Part shown: positions 34,001-43,800 of the stretch, piece after piece | Position numbering within the stretch: the stretch's first letter is position 1 | How the letters are laid out: each line of letters begins with the position of its first letter | Source of the DNA: Silene conica | Lineage: Eukaryota; Streptophyta; Magnoliopsida; Caryophyllales; Caryophyllaceae | Reading direction: 5' to 3' | NCBI GenBank assembly: GCA_029255685.2 | Contig: CM055318.2 | Coordinates: 14,885,001-14,949,000, forward strand | Length of the DNA: 64,000 nt | Made by a program: the position numbers and the translations under genes | Notes under the pieces: generated by a model | Database searches by the model: none | What the model was told of the DNA's origin: nothing | What the model saw: only the letters and a program-made list of their open reading frames with translations

Positions 34001-36323
34001 AGTTTCACAGAATAAGGACTTAGTTTCACAGAATAAGGGCTGTGAAACAAGAAGCTTATTCTGTGAAACTAGAAGTTTATTAAGTGAAACTGGAAGGCTA
34101 TATTGTGAAACATGTTAATAAAACAGGCTGAAATATTAAAATAAAAGGTTTGAAAATTCATAAAATAAGTCAATACCTTTCACATGAATCCAAAAAGATG
34201 AAATCCAATACAGACTTCTCCGCTTGAGTAAAACCCTTAAGAATATTCATGTTTCTTTGCAAATACGGAGATCGATAGACCTCTGATGGAACTATGGCCC
34301 TCTTCACCTTTGGATTGACAGGTGAATGACATTCACCTTTGGATCGACGCTTGTAAACATTCGGAGTATCTCCTACGTCAATGACCTCTTTATCACTGCT
34401 CCCTACCACATGATGATCCTCTACCACTGGTGTGGACATAGAAGGTCGTCCAGGTCCTTCAGCATGAACATATGATGTTGAAGGTTCAGGCTGATTAGGT
34501 TGAACACAAGATGTTGAACGATCGGGTTCGGGTTCATCACAACATGTTGAATGTTCAAGTTGAGGTTCAGGTACAGGTTCACGTTCATGTTCAGGTTCAG
34601 GTTCAGGTTCAGGTTCAGGTTCAGGTTCAGGTTCAGGTTCAGGTTCAGGTTCAGGTTCAGGTTCAGGTTCAGGTTCAGGTTCAGGTTCAGGTTCAGGTTC
34701 ACGTTCAGGTTGAGAGGGTGGAGATAAAAAGTGGTCATCATCTGGAAAGAGCCTAAAGCTTGGCATTTCTGGTTTTGCTGGTGAACAATGTGGCTGTATT
34801 GGCTGAAAGGAGTCACCCATTATGTCCAATGCCGCCAACAGTTCAGCTTCAGACCACCCATAAAAATTATCCACATCTTCATGAACATTCTCACCAATAC
34901 CATCCACAATCGCCTTCTCATTATCATCAATCTCCAAATTATCATCAATCTCCCCACTATCATTATGTGTTGTCTCAACATTCTGCTCATTATTTGCTGT
35001 CTCAACATTCTCCTCATTCTGCTCATTATTATCTTGTTGAGACAACCTAAATCCATCTGCAATACCATCAACAACTGCAACTAGTTTAGAAACTGTTGCT
35101 GACGAAGGTAATTTGACGGAAGCTTGACTGACAAGACATTTGTAGTTCATGAAAGCATGAGCCATTACTTTTGCTGATTTCACAAGCTTAGTAACAAGCT
35201 TCACATCACTGCTATCTTCAGAAATGCCAGGCTTTTCAGTTTCTCCTTCATGTTTGGGTTGTTCAGATTTTCCAGATTCTTCTTGTTCAGATTCTTCTTG
35301 TTCAGGTTGCCGAACAACAATTTGCTGAACAGATGATTTAGATTTTTGTGCTTGCTTGGCTGTTGCAAACTCAATAGCAAGCAAAGGTTCATGCTGCTCA
35401 CGTCTGACAATTGGAGGCTCAACAGAACCCCTGCCGAAAGTTCTCTCCTTGGAAGTTGGGTCATTCAATTCCTCCTTAATTCTCTTGGATATAACATCTT
35501 TTGTCCAAGTCGATAACGTAGGAAATTGACGACTCACAATGCGGGATTTAAAGACACAACGGTCTAGATAAATGAAGAGCAACACAATAATCGGTCCACC
35601 AAACCAATTCTCTTTCACCTGTTTAACCCCAAACTCTTCCTTTTGCCAAGACTGAACTTGGTCAGCCAATTTCTTTTTTATAAAGTTGCACCAGTTGAAA
35701 CTGGAGATCAACTCAGTATTCACTAGACTTTTCAGCACTTTCAAACTGACCTTGTTCCCTACAACACCGCCTAAAAGAGCAGAGAAAATATAAACGATGA
35801 AGTTGCGTTTGAAATCATCTCCTCCATCTCTTTGTGTAGTGAACTTTTGCAGAACATGTTTGACGTCAATGGAACCAACGCCATATTGTTTAGTGAACTT
35901 CCCCAAAGTAGATAAATAAAGGGGGCACTTATCTCCATTTATCGCTTCAACAACAACATTGGGACCCATTGGCAATCCAAGACATAGATGTATATCCTCC
36001 TCTAAAATTGGAAGATTCCCACCCAACAAACATCCTTTTATTGGGTTATAATTTGAAACTAGCCAATATGCTAAGTTTCCTGGAAGAACATCCGTTTTAA
36101 GAAGTAAAAGACCCCCAAACCCCATTTCTTTGATAGCTTCAATCTGCTGTTCTAAGGGTGGACTATGGATAAAGTTGTAAAGCCCAGCAGGAGACATCCG
36201 GGTCCTCAATGACGGCAATCGCTCTTTATAGTTTTGTTTCTTTTTTGCAGCAGGTTCAACTATTTCACTAGTAGAAGATGGATGTTCCGATCGCTTCATA
36301 TTAGCTTGCTTCCTGTTATGCAT
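31085..36323 (-). CDS. Ulp1-like (C48) cysteine protease gene of the MULE
   Basis: About thirteen exons on the minus strand. Exon 1 (Met at 36323 to about 34178) carries a globular region ([40 protein letters not shown], the type seen before Ulp1 domains in plant transposon proteins), acidic stretches and a long Glu-Pro repeat. Later exons hold the catalytic core: [14 protein letters not shown] (31890-31955), [20 protein letters not shown] with catalytic His and Asp (31690-31770), and QQKTG joined to [11 protein letters not shown] with Gln and Cys (31460 and 31320). All four catalytic positions are present. Ulp1 enzymes cleave SUMO-like proteins; the substrate here is unknown. I chose Met 36323 because residues upstream in the open frame are translated motif repeats. 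The phase at the exon 1-2 junction is unclear and the 3' end is undefined. Confidence 0.75.
33655..34165. repeat. Phased motif array in an intron of the protease gene
   Basis: TGTGAAACTAGAAGCTTA-like units in plus orientation (33668-33955) switch to the complement GTTTCACA orientation (33960-34040) and back. The intron between protease exons 1 and 2 consists largely of this array. Confidence 0.9.
34583..34703 (-). repeat. (GGTTCA)n hexanucleotide encoding Glu-Pro repeat
   Basis: About twenty GGTTCA units lie within protease exon 1. On the minus strand they encode an uninterrupted Pro-Glu dipeptide run between an acidic domain and the C-terminal basic segment. A multiple of six cannot disturb the frame, so length variation is tolerated. 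Confidence 0.95.
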
Positions 36324-36329
36324 AAATGG

Positions 36330-36975
36330 TAGAATACACGAATTAAGAAAATAAGTTTCACAGAAGAAGGATCTAGTTTCACAAAATAAGCTTCTAGTTT
36401 CACAGAAAAAGGAAAATAAACTTAAACTGTGAAACAAGAAGCTTACATTGTGAAACTAGAAGCTTATTCTGTGAATCTCAGGTAAAAAGTAAATACAAAC
36501 TAATTAAGAAAATAAGTTTCACAGAAGAAGGATCTAGTTTCACAAAATAAGTTTCTAGTTTCACAGAAGAAGGATCTAGTTTCACAAAATAAGCTTCTAG
36601 TTTCACATAAAAAGGAAAATAAACTTAAACTGTGAAACAAGAAGTACATTGTGAAACCCAGACTCTTAAGAGTCACAGAATAAGGGCTGAGATTCACACA
36701 ATAAGCTTGTAGTTTCACAGAAGAAGTTTTGACATTCACAGAATAAAGAAAAGAAACATAAAACTGTGAAACAAGAACCTTAACTTGTGAAACACAAACT
36801 CATAGATTCACAGATTAAGGGCTTAGTTTCACAACATAATTTTCTAGATTCACAGAAGAAGACCTGACATTCACAGAATAAGTTTTCTTACATTGTGAAA
36901 CCTAGGGTCATAAATTGTGAAACTAGAAGCTTAACTTGTGAAACTAGAAGCAGTTTTGGTGAATGCTAAGTGCTC
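36330..36975. repeat. Phased motif array upstream of protease start
   Basis: Mostly complement-orientation units (TAGTTTCACAnnATAAGCTT), with starts 21 bp apart (for example 36376 and 36397), plus interspersed direct units. A block of roughly 165 bp at 36805-36970 recurs at 28536-28690 and 30570-30730. This array would contain the promoter of the protease gene. Confidence 0.9.
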
Positions 36976-36991
36976 TTATTATTTAATGATT

Positions 36992-37521
36992 TAAAACGGG
37001 ACGGGAAAGGGTTTAGGGTTGGATTAGGGGGATCCGCTACCGCGGATCCCCCTAATCCAACCCTAAACCCTTCCCTTGCTTCTTAGTCGAACGGTAGATT
37101 CGACACCCAAAACATATTACGGGACGGGAAAGGGTTTAGGGTTGGATTAGGGGGATCCGCGCCTAATCCAACCCTAAACCCTTCCCTTGCTTCTTAGTCG
37201 AACGGCAGATAAGACACCCTAGAGGGGGACGGGTGAACCCTTTTTTTGGGACGGGTGAAAATATGGGTCCGGGTATTCCTAAACCTAAAACGGGACGGGA
37301 AAGGGTTTAGGGTTGGATTAGGGGGATCCGCTACCGCGGATCCCCCTAATCCAACCCTAAACCCTTCCCTTGCTTCTTAGTCGAACGGTAGATTCGACAC
37401 CCAAAACATAAAACGGGACGGGAAAGGGTTTAGGGTTGGATTAAGGGGATCCGCTACCGCGGATCCCCCTAATCCAACTCTAAACCCTTCCCTTGCTTCT
37501 TAGTCGAACGGCAGATACGAC
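36992..37521. repeat. Four tandem long hairpins with telomere-like TTTAGGG
   Basis: Four units of 105-150 bp each hold an inverted repeat: AAAGGGTTTAGGGTTGGATT...GGGGGATCCGC, loop TACC, then GCGGATCCCCC...AATCCAACCCTAAACCC. Stems are about 33-35 bp, at 37003-37075, about 37124-37187 (loop-side shortened), 37297-37369 and 37419-37492. Each is followed by TTGCTTCTTAGTCGAACGG and (A/C)GACACCC. There is no coding capacity. Confidence 0.93.
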
Positions 37522-38220
37522 ACCCAAACTCTTACATTCACAGAATAAAAGGGCTTAGTTTCACAAAATAGGCTTCTAGTTTCACAGAATAAGGGTTGAC
37601 ATTCACAGAATAAGGAAAAGAAAATTATTAAACTGTGAAACAAAGAAGCTTACAATGTGAAACCCAAAATCTTAGATTCACATAATAAGAACTTAGTTTC
37701 ACAGAATAAGCTTCTAGTTCACAGAATAAGGGCTAATATTCACAGAATAAAGAAAAGAAAATTATTAAACTGTGAAACAAAGAAGCTTACAATGTGAAAC
37801 CCAAACTCTTAGATTCACAGAATAAGATCTTAGTTTCACAATATAAGCTTCTAGTTTCACAGAATAAGGGCTAATATTCACAGAATAAAGAAAAGAAAAT
37901 TATTAAACTGTGAAACAAAGAAGCTTACAATGTGGAACCCAAACTCTTAGATTCACAGAATAAGAGCTTAGTTTCCACAAAATAAGCTTCTAGTTTCACA
38001 GAATAAGATCTGACATTCACAGAATAGCTCTTAGATTCGAATGATTCACAAAATAAAAAGGAAAAGAAACTTGATTAATTAAAAAGATCATTCATACATA
38101 TCTAGATAATTATACATAGCTAGATAATTATACAATAGTCTGGCTCATTCATTTAGGAGCGCCAGTACATGCACAAATTCAAGCACATAAAATTCAGAGA
38201 AAAAAAGGACACATCAAATT
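37522..38220. repeat. Phased motif array downstream of F-box-like gene 1
   Basis: Repeated AGTTTCACA and AACTGTGAAACAAAGAAGCTTAC blocks, including three near-identical units of roughly 110 bp from 37620 to 37990. It separates the hairpins from the 3' end of the first F-box-like gene. Confidence 0.9.
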
Positions 38221-38825
38221 TCAGTACTCCAAATTTGCTAAGTCAGCAGGAGATGGCGTTGATGCTGTCATCCGATATAACTTGTAGTATGCGAAGGTAT
38301 CTAGTAGGCTATACACTTCTGGTCGTGTTTTCAAAGACTTTACGAAATTAATAACTGTTGTCATTTCATCAGCTGTAAGGTCGCGAAGGTGTTCTTGTTG
38401 GAATGGATTTTTCAGTTGACTGAAATGCAAGAGAGTCTCAATTCCCTTTGATGATTCCTGGAAACACTTGCACCTTTTGTAAATGATTTTGCCACCCCTA
38501 CGAATAATACGGACACCATTGATGTCGTTTTTGCGCAGGGTAAGACAATATGCGCTCTGAATGAATGGCGCACGTGGATGAATAAGAAAATACTGACACC
38601 ATCTTTTGCAAACCATTCCCATGTTTGCTTTAGCGTCATTGCTAAGTCGCTGAAATATGGAGTCAACTAAGTCTTCATTGGTGAAAACGGAATATAATGG
38701 TGCTTGGTTACGGTTGCTAGTGAAGTTCATGTCCGCTAATGGATATTTTTTGGAGTTAACGAAATCCTCTAAATCTGCTGCAACTTCATTGACTACCCAC
38801 CCCTTGCACCAACCGTCAATAACCA
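38221..38825 (-). CDS. F-box-like protein 1 of the MULE
   Basis: About 201 residues from the Met at 38825, chosen because MVIDGWCKGWVVN aligns with the starts of the two paralogues downstream of the promoter side. Residues about 50-90 (FTNEDLVDSIFQRLSNDAKANMGMVCKRWCQYFLIHP) match the F-box pattern: a Leu/Val-rich helix, VCKRW and a trailing hydrophobic helix. F-box proteins usually bind SKP1 and present targets to SCF ubiquitin ligases. The following INGVRIIRRGGKIIYKRCKCF block is shared by all three paralogues and is unknown to me. The C-terminus diverges from the other two. The frame is intact and single-exon. Confidence 0.72.
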
Positions 38826-39381
38826 TTTTTTTGATAAATAAGAACTGGTAATGAAAGCAGTACACAAACAACACAGCACATCAATATCACATGAAATTTT
38901 AGAAATGTAGGAAAACAGGAAGCTATGGGCTTAGTTTCACAAGCTAAGCTTCTAGTTTCACATAATAAGGGATTAATTTCACAGCCTAAGCTTCTAGTTT
39001 CACAGGGTAACGAAAATAACAATGAAACGAGAAGCTTAAATTGTGAAAGTCAAACCCTCATATTTCACAACATAAGCTTCTAGTTTCACAACACAAACTT
39101 CTAGTTTCACAACATAAGCTTGTAGTTTCACAACATAAGGAAAAGAAACTTAAGATATGGGATGAGAATCAAAAAAACAGGCACTTAGATTCACACAGCT
39201 AGATAATAAGGAAAATAAACTTGATTCATTAAAAATATCATTCATACATAGCTAGGTAATTACACAAAAAGGCTGCCTTGATAGACGTAATTACAGAAGA
39301 GCACTACAAAACACTAAAACCGAGCACATTTAGACCAGCCACTATCATGGCAAAAAGTGATACAAAAGTTGAGGAGCTGTG
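38826..39381. repeat. Motif-rich spacer between F-box-like genes 1 and 2
   Basis: GTTTCACA/AGCTTCTAG units at 38925-39145, otherwise AT-rich. It should hold the promoter of gene 1 and the terminator of gene 2. The phrase AAAAATATCATTCATACATA at 39230 recurs at 40630, and a similar one at 38085, marking each gene's 3' flank as a duplicated block. Confidence 0.8.
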
Positions 39382-40008
39382 CTACATATCGAGCAACAAA
39401 GGTAAATCTAAATATGATAAAGTTGCCCGAGTCAGCAAGTGTGTTGCAGTAACAAGTAATATGTCATGTTTTGGAGATGGCACATGTAAATTGTCAATCA
39501 ACTCATTCACTTTTGGGTTTTCAGCACCAGTGAGATCTCTAAGGTGTCCTCTTTGCAAAAGATTGTCGCCTTGGTAAAAATGTAGGAGTAATTTAGCTCC
39601 CGGATCATTAGTCATAAAGCACTTGCATCTTTTATAAATTATTCTATAACCCCTACGAATGATTCTCACACCATTGACATCATTAATATGCAGAGAAATC
39701 CCATACACAACTGCAATGACAGGTGCACTAGGGTGTATGAGGAAAAGCTTAGACCAGTTCCGACAGACCAACGCCATGTTTGCCTTATCTTGGTTACACT
39801 TAAGTCGTTTGAAGATGTTATTCATTACATCTTGATTATTGAAAACAGCCAGTTGGGGTTGATAACGATTGTTAGTGAGCTCAACAGTCCGTAAGGGAGC
39901 AAATGAGAATTTCATAGCTTCTTTTTTTTCTCTTATATAATTCCGGACAAAATATGCTTCATCCTCTGCAAGAACATTCACTACCCACCCCTTGCACCAT
40001 ATTTCCAT
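39382..40008 (-). CDS. F-box-like protein 2 of the MULE
   Basis: About 208 residues from the Met at 40008 (MEIWCKGWVVNVLAEDEAYF). The F-box-like region is FNNQDVMNNIFKRLKCNQDKANMALVCRNWSKLFLIHP. It is followed by the conserved NDVNGVRIIRRGYRIIYKRCKCF block and a Leu-rich C-terminus with HLRDLTGAENPKV. Closely related to protein 3, more distantly to protein 1. Intact, no stop or frameshift. The ubiquitin-ligase adaptor role is inferred only from the F-box-like motif. Confidence 0.74.
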   Translation of the reverse strand: MEIWCKGWVVNVLAEDEAYFVRNYIREKKEAMKFSFAPLRTVELTNNRYQPQLAVFNNQDVMNNIFKRLKCNQDKANMALVCRNWSKLFLIHPSAPVIAVVYGISLHINDVNGVRIIRRGYRIIYKRCKCFMTNDPGAKLLLHFYQGDNLLQRGHLRDLTGAENPKVNELIDNLHVPSPKHDILLVTATHLLTRATLSYLDLPLLLDM

Positions 40009-40765
40009 AATTGACCAGAGGTAAGGAAGGTTAAAACCACAAAGTAACCTACAAGCATTACAAATAAAATCAAAAAGCATACATTGTGAAACCCAGACTA
40101 TTACATTTCACATAATAAGGGCTTAGTTTCACAAGCTAAGATTCTAGTTTCACAGAATAAGGGCTGAGAATCACAGAAAAAGCCAAAGAAAACTTAAACT
40201 GTGAAAACAAGAAGCTTACATTGTGAAACACAAAACTCTTACATTCACAAAATATGGGCTTAGTTACACAATATAAGCTTCTAGTTTCACAGAATAAGGA
40301 AAAGAACACTTAAACAAGAAACTTACATTGTGAAACCCAAACTCTTAAATTTCACAGAATAGGGGCTTAGTTTCACAATATAAGATTCTAGTTTCACAAT
40401 GAAAGATTCTAGTTTCACAGAATAAGGAAAAGAACACTTAAACAAGAAGCTAAGAAGCTTACATTGTGAAACTCAAACTCTTAGATTTCACAGAATAAGG
40501 GCTTAGTTTCACAACATAAGCTTCTAGTTTCACAGAATAACAAAAAAGAAACTTAAGATATCGGATGTGGATCACAAAAACAGGCACTTAGATTCACAAA
40601 ATAATAAGGAAAAGAAACTTGATTAATTAAAAATATCATTCATACATAGCTAGATAATTACACAAAAGGCTGCCTTGATAGATGTAATTACAGAAGAGCA
40701 CTACAAAAAGACATTTAGGCCAGCCACTAAGATGCAAAAAGGTGATACAAAGTTGAGCAGCTATG
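40009..40765. repeat. Motif-rich spacer between F-box-like genes 2 and 3
   Basis: Complement-orientation motif units (AGTTTCACA...AAGCTTCTAG) occupy 40080-40545, with a repeated AGAATAAGGAAAAGAACACTT phrase split over units at about 40298 and 40418. No gene is seen. Confidence 0.85.
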
Positions 40766-41395
40766 CTACATATTGAATGCCAAGAAAGGTAAATCAAAAT
40801 AAGATAGTTTTGCCCGAGTCATCAACTCTGTCGAAGTAGCAACTGCTAAGTCAAGTTCTGGAGATGGCACATCTAAAATGTCAAGCATCTCTTGTGTTTG
40901 GTCGATTTCAGCATCAGTGAGATCTCTAAGGTGTTCACTTTGATAAGGATTTTCACTTTGCAAATAATGTAGGAGTAATTTAGATCCCGGATCATTTGTC
41001 ATAAAGCACTTGCATCTTTTATAAATGATTCTAGAACCCCTACGAACTATTCTCACACCATTGACATCATTGATACGCAGAGAAATCCCATACGCAACTC
41101 GAATGAGAGGTGCACTAGGGTGTAGGAGGAAAAGCTGACACCAGTTCCGACAGACCAATGCCATGTTTGCCTTATCTAGGTTACACTTAAGTTGTTTGAA
41201 GATGTTATTCATTACATCTTGATTATTAAAAACAGCCAGTTGGGGTTGATAACGGTTGTTTGTGAGCTCAACAGTCCGTAAGGGAGTAAATGAGAATGCC
41301 ATGGCCTCTTTTTTTTCTGTTATGTAATTCTGGACATATTCTGCTTTATCTTCTGCGTGAAGATTCACTACCCACCCCTTGCACCAGTTTTCCAT
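40766..41395 (-). CDS. F-box-like protein 3 of the MULE
   Basis: A 209-residue intact frame (MENWCKGWVVNLHAEDKAEY). The F-box-like segment is FNNQDVMNNIFKQLKCNLDKANMALVCRNWCQLFLLHP, then INDVNGVRIVRRGSRIIYKRCKCF, then HLRDLTDAEIDQTQEMLDIL. Proteins 2 and 3 are near-identical over their first 150 residues, so they result from a recent tandem duplication inside the element. It is the outermost gene before the right terminus. Confidence 0.75.
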   Translation of the reverse strand: MENWCKGWVVNLHAEDKAEYVQNYITEKKEAMAFSFTPLRTVELTNNRYQPQLAVFNNQDVMNNIFKQLKCNLDKANMALVCRNWCQLFLLHPSAPLIRVAYGISLRINDVNGVRIVRRGSRIIYKRCKCFMTNDPGSKLLLHYLQSENPYQSEHLRDLTDAEIDQTQEMLDILDVPSPELDLAVATSTELMTRAKLSYFDLPFLAFNM

Positions 41396-42369
41396 AATTC
41401 AGAGGTAATGAATTTTAAAACCAGAAAGTAACCTACAAGCATTACAAATAGAATCAAGAAGCATACATTGTGAAACCCAAACTCTTAGATTTCAAATAAG
41501 ATTTTAAAACCAGAAAGTAACCTGAATTTTTTGAATTCTTAACTTGTGAAACTAGAAGCTTATGAAGTGAAACAACATGCTTATTTTGTGAAACTAGATG
41601 GCTATATTACTGACACGAATACTACTGACTACTGAAACTTACTCAAAACTCTTACGATCACATAAACTCGTTTCTCATCTCAAATTTACATTTAAGTACT
41701 TATTAGAAACAACATCGTAATTAAACCTAGATTTTTTCATCACAAAACCCTAGATATCACTAATATGAAAAAATAACAATAAACATTCAACTAATGATAA
41801 TCGAGTAGGAAAATAGCAAAGAAAAACGACATTTCAGTACTTATAAGAAACAACATCCTAATTAACCCTAGATATTTTCACCACAAACCCTAGATATCAC
41901 TAACAATGGAAAATAACAATAAACATTCAACTAATGATAATCGAGCAAAAAAATAGCAAAAAAAAAAAACAAAATAAAACGCAAATCAGTAATTAAACTA
42001 CTTAAATAATTAACTTGCTGACAAAAATGTAACAGACTAACTACATGCAAATTCAAAGATGAAGAAAGATGAAGAAACATACGAAGAAAATGAAGGACGA
42101 CGATAGATTCCGGGAAGAAGATGAGACGAGCGAGCGAGCGAGCGAGCGAGCGAACGAGCGAGCGAGATAGATAGAGAGAGAGAGAGAGAGCAACGAGTTT
42201 TGTGATTGAATGAATTTGAAAAGACGTGAAATGAAGTGAGGAGTGTCAGTTTTTTTTTTAATATTATATAGGACACGTGGCACAATCTGGTGCGCCCATG
42301 ATACTTAAATCTAACGGTTTAGAAAGGGTCCGACAGCCTCACGCTAAGAGGGCGGCCTCACGTGATTCG

Positions 42370-42372
<3 letters not shown>
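41396..42372. other. Right terminal region of the 18.4-kb element
   Basis: It holds a few motif copies (41460-41610), a duplicated segment containing CATTCAACTAATGATAATCG (41786 and 41926), a (GAGC)n run (42127-42168), a GA run (42170-42192) and the right inverted end. The GA/GAGC-rich stretch mirrors the CT-rich stretch near the left end (24195-24215). No gene is seen. Confidence 0.6.

Positions 42373-42417
<45 letters not shown>
42373..42417. repeat. (TA)n microsatellite, right boundary
   Basis: TA repeat of about 45 bp directly after the right end of the 18.4-kb element, matching the (TA)n at its left. Confidence 0.97.
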
Positions 42418-42420
<3 letters not shown>

Positions 42421-43167
42421 GGGGTGTTTTCCAACACAACATTCTAAATAACAATTGAAAAACACTTGATATGCTAGTTCATGCTACCTAAAACGTTTTT
42501 TCCATGCAAAACGATCCACTTAATTCTAACTTTTGTCAAAGTCCTTGACAATTTGAAATCAAAAAATACAACCCAATGTCAATTAGAATTACAAATTATT
42601 CAAGGTATGTATAACTTAACTAAATGCATATAACAGAATGTCAGAATATTGTTGTTCATATTTTTACATGGTTGTTTCGATAATATTACCGTAAACTTTG
42701 ATATCATTAACACGCTTTTACTAATATAATCAAATGTATGTGTACGATGCTTATTCGCATTTCCAAAAACCACATAGTAATGAGGATTTGACGCGAAAAT
42801 GAGATTGGTTATCCGATCCTTCTCTTTGTTGACCCCTTTTTTTTTGTTTTTCTTCTTCATAATTATATGGTTGCATTTTGCTAATCTTTACAATTGTAAA
42901 GGTAATTAAATTATGTGATATATCAATGTCAATGTTCTATTCACAAGTTTAATATACATAGAAATCATATATACTCCAATTGAATATCTACTACACACTC
43001 GGGGATAATCACAACTATATTTACAAGTAATTAAATTATATTTACATGGTTGAATATGGTTCTAATTTCATAAATGTCATATATTTACAAGTGTGTGCCG
43101 TAATATATATTTACCAAAATGTCATAGCAATTGTTATGAAATCCTTAATCACACCATTAATGGAGTT
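42418..43167. other. AT-rich intergenic stretch
   Basis: No gene or recognised element. The region ends where a copia LTR starts with TGCTATTATTAACAG at 43168. Confidence 0.4.
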
Positions 43168-43324
43168 TGCTATTATTAACAGAGAAGTATGAAAGTTTAT
43201 AAAAGAGAATTTGTATTTTGTATTTGATATTGATGAATGAAACAATACTCCCCTATTTATAGTAAGAGGAGTTGAGCAACTAACTATTACAGAAACCGTT
43301 ACACTAGTAGAAAAAGTGCTATTG

Positions 43325-43800
43325 ACATCACTATTATAACCTCGGTTCTTACTAAAAACGATGTAATTGATCTAACTTTTGCTAATTACATCAGTTTTAT
43401 ATCAAAAACGATGTTAACTATTTAATTATTTATTATTTACATCACTTATTAACATCGGTTGTTATAAAAACGATGTTAATTTCTTAAGTTGCATCGATTT
43501 TAATAAAACCGATGTTAAATCACTAGTATTAACATCGCTATACGAACATCACTTATTAATATAAACGATGTAATCTAAAATAATTAGATTTGTTAAACAT
43601 CGATTTTATAAAAAAAACGATGTTACTTATAATTACCTAAGTATTAGCCTCGATTAATTAAAAACCGATGTTAATTAACATTCCATACATCATTTATTTT
43701 TTTTTATTTTTTTTTGAGGTAAAAACTAGTTTATTCATCCATACATTATTTATTAGTTCCTTAAGAAACCGATGTTAATTAACATTGCATACATCATTTA
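43325..43800. repeat. Left subterminal repeats of the CACTA element
   Basis: About twenty copies of ATCGRTTT or its complement AAACGATGT in both orientations, including a short tandem duplication of AAACCGATGTTAATTAACAT with AGTTCCTTA (43665 and 43765). Confidence 0.9.

Larger units (their letters stand above)
23974..42372 (+). mobile_element. 18.4-kb MULE-like element with three gene types
   Basis: The left end reads GGTCGGATCACGTGAGG and the right end, as complement, AATCGAATCACGTGAGG. Similarity runs through a second block (GGTGAGGCCGCCG versus CGTGAGGCTGTCG) for about 43 bp. Both ends abut (TA)n. Inside are a FAR1/MULE-type transposase on the plus strand, a Ulp1-like protease gene and three F-box-like genes on the minus strand, a nested hAT element, four large hairpins and hundreds of copies of a short phased motif. 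MULEs carrying Ulp1-like genes (Kaonashi type) are known from plants. F-box-like cargo in such an element is not something I recognise. Confidence 0.78.

Noticed and set aside
34421..35084. Asn-Leu, Val-Gln and Met-rich frames overlapping the protease
   Set aside because: Shadow frames of the GGTTCA repeat and of the acidic coding region.
33814..36739. [16 protein letters not shown] peptides and the first 38 residues of the open frame ending at 36437
   Set aside because: Translations of the GTTTCACA motif array; used instead as the reason to start the protease at 36323.
37003..37492. A true interstitial telomere array
   Set aside because: TTTAGGG occurs only singly per arm within a longer unique hairpin unit, not as tandem telomere repeats.
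42037..42285. Ser-Leu/Ala-Arg-Ser repeat proteins on the minus strand
   Set aside because: Translations of GA and GAGC microsatellites near the right end of the large element.
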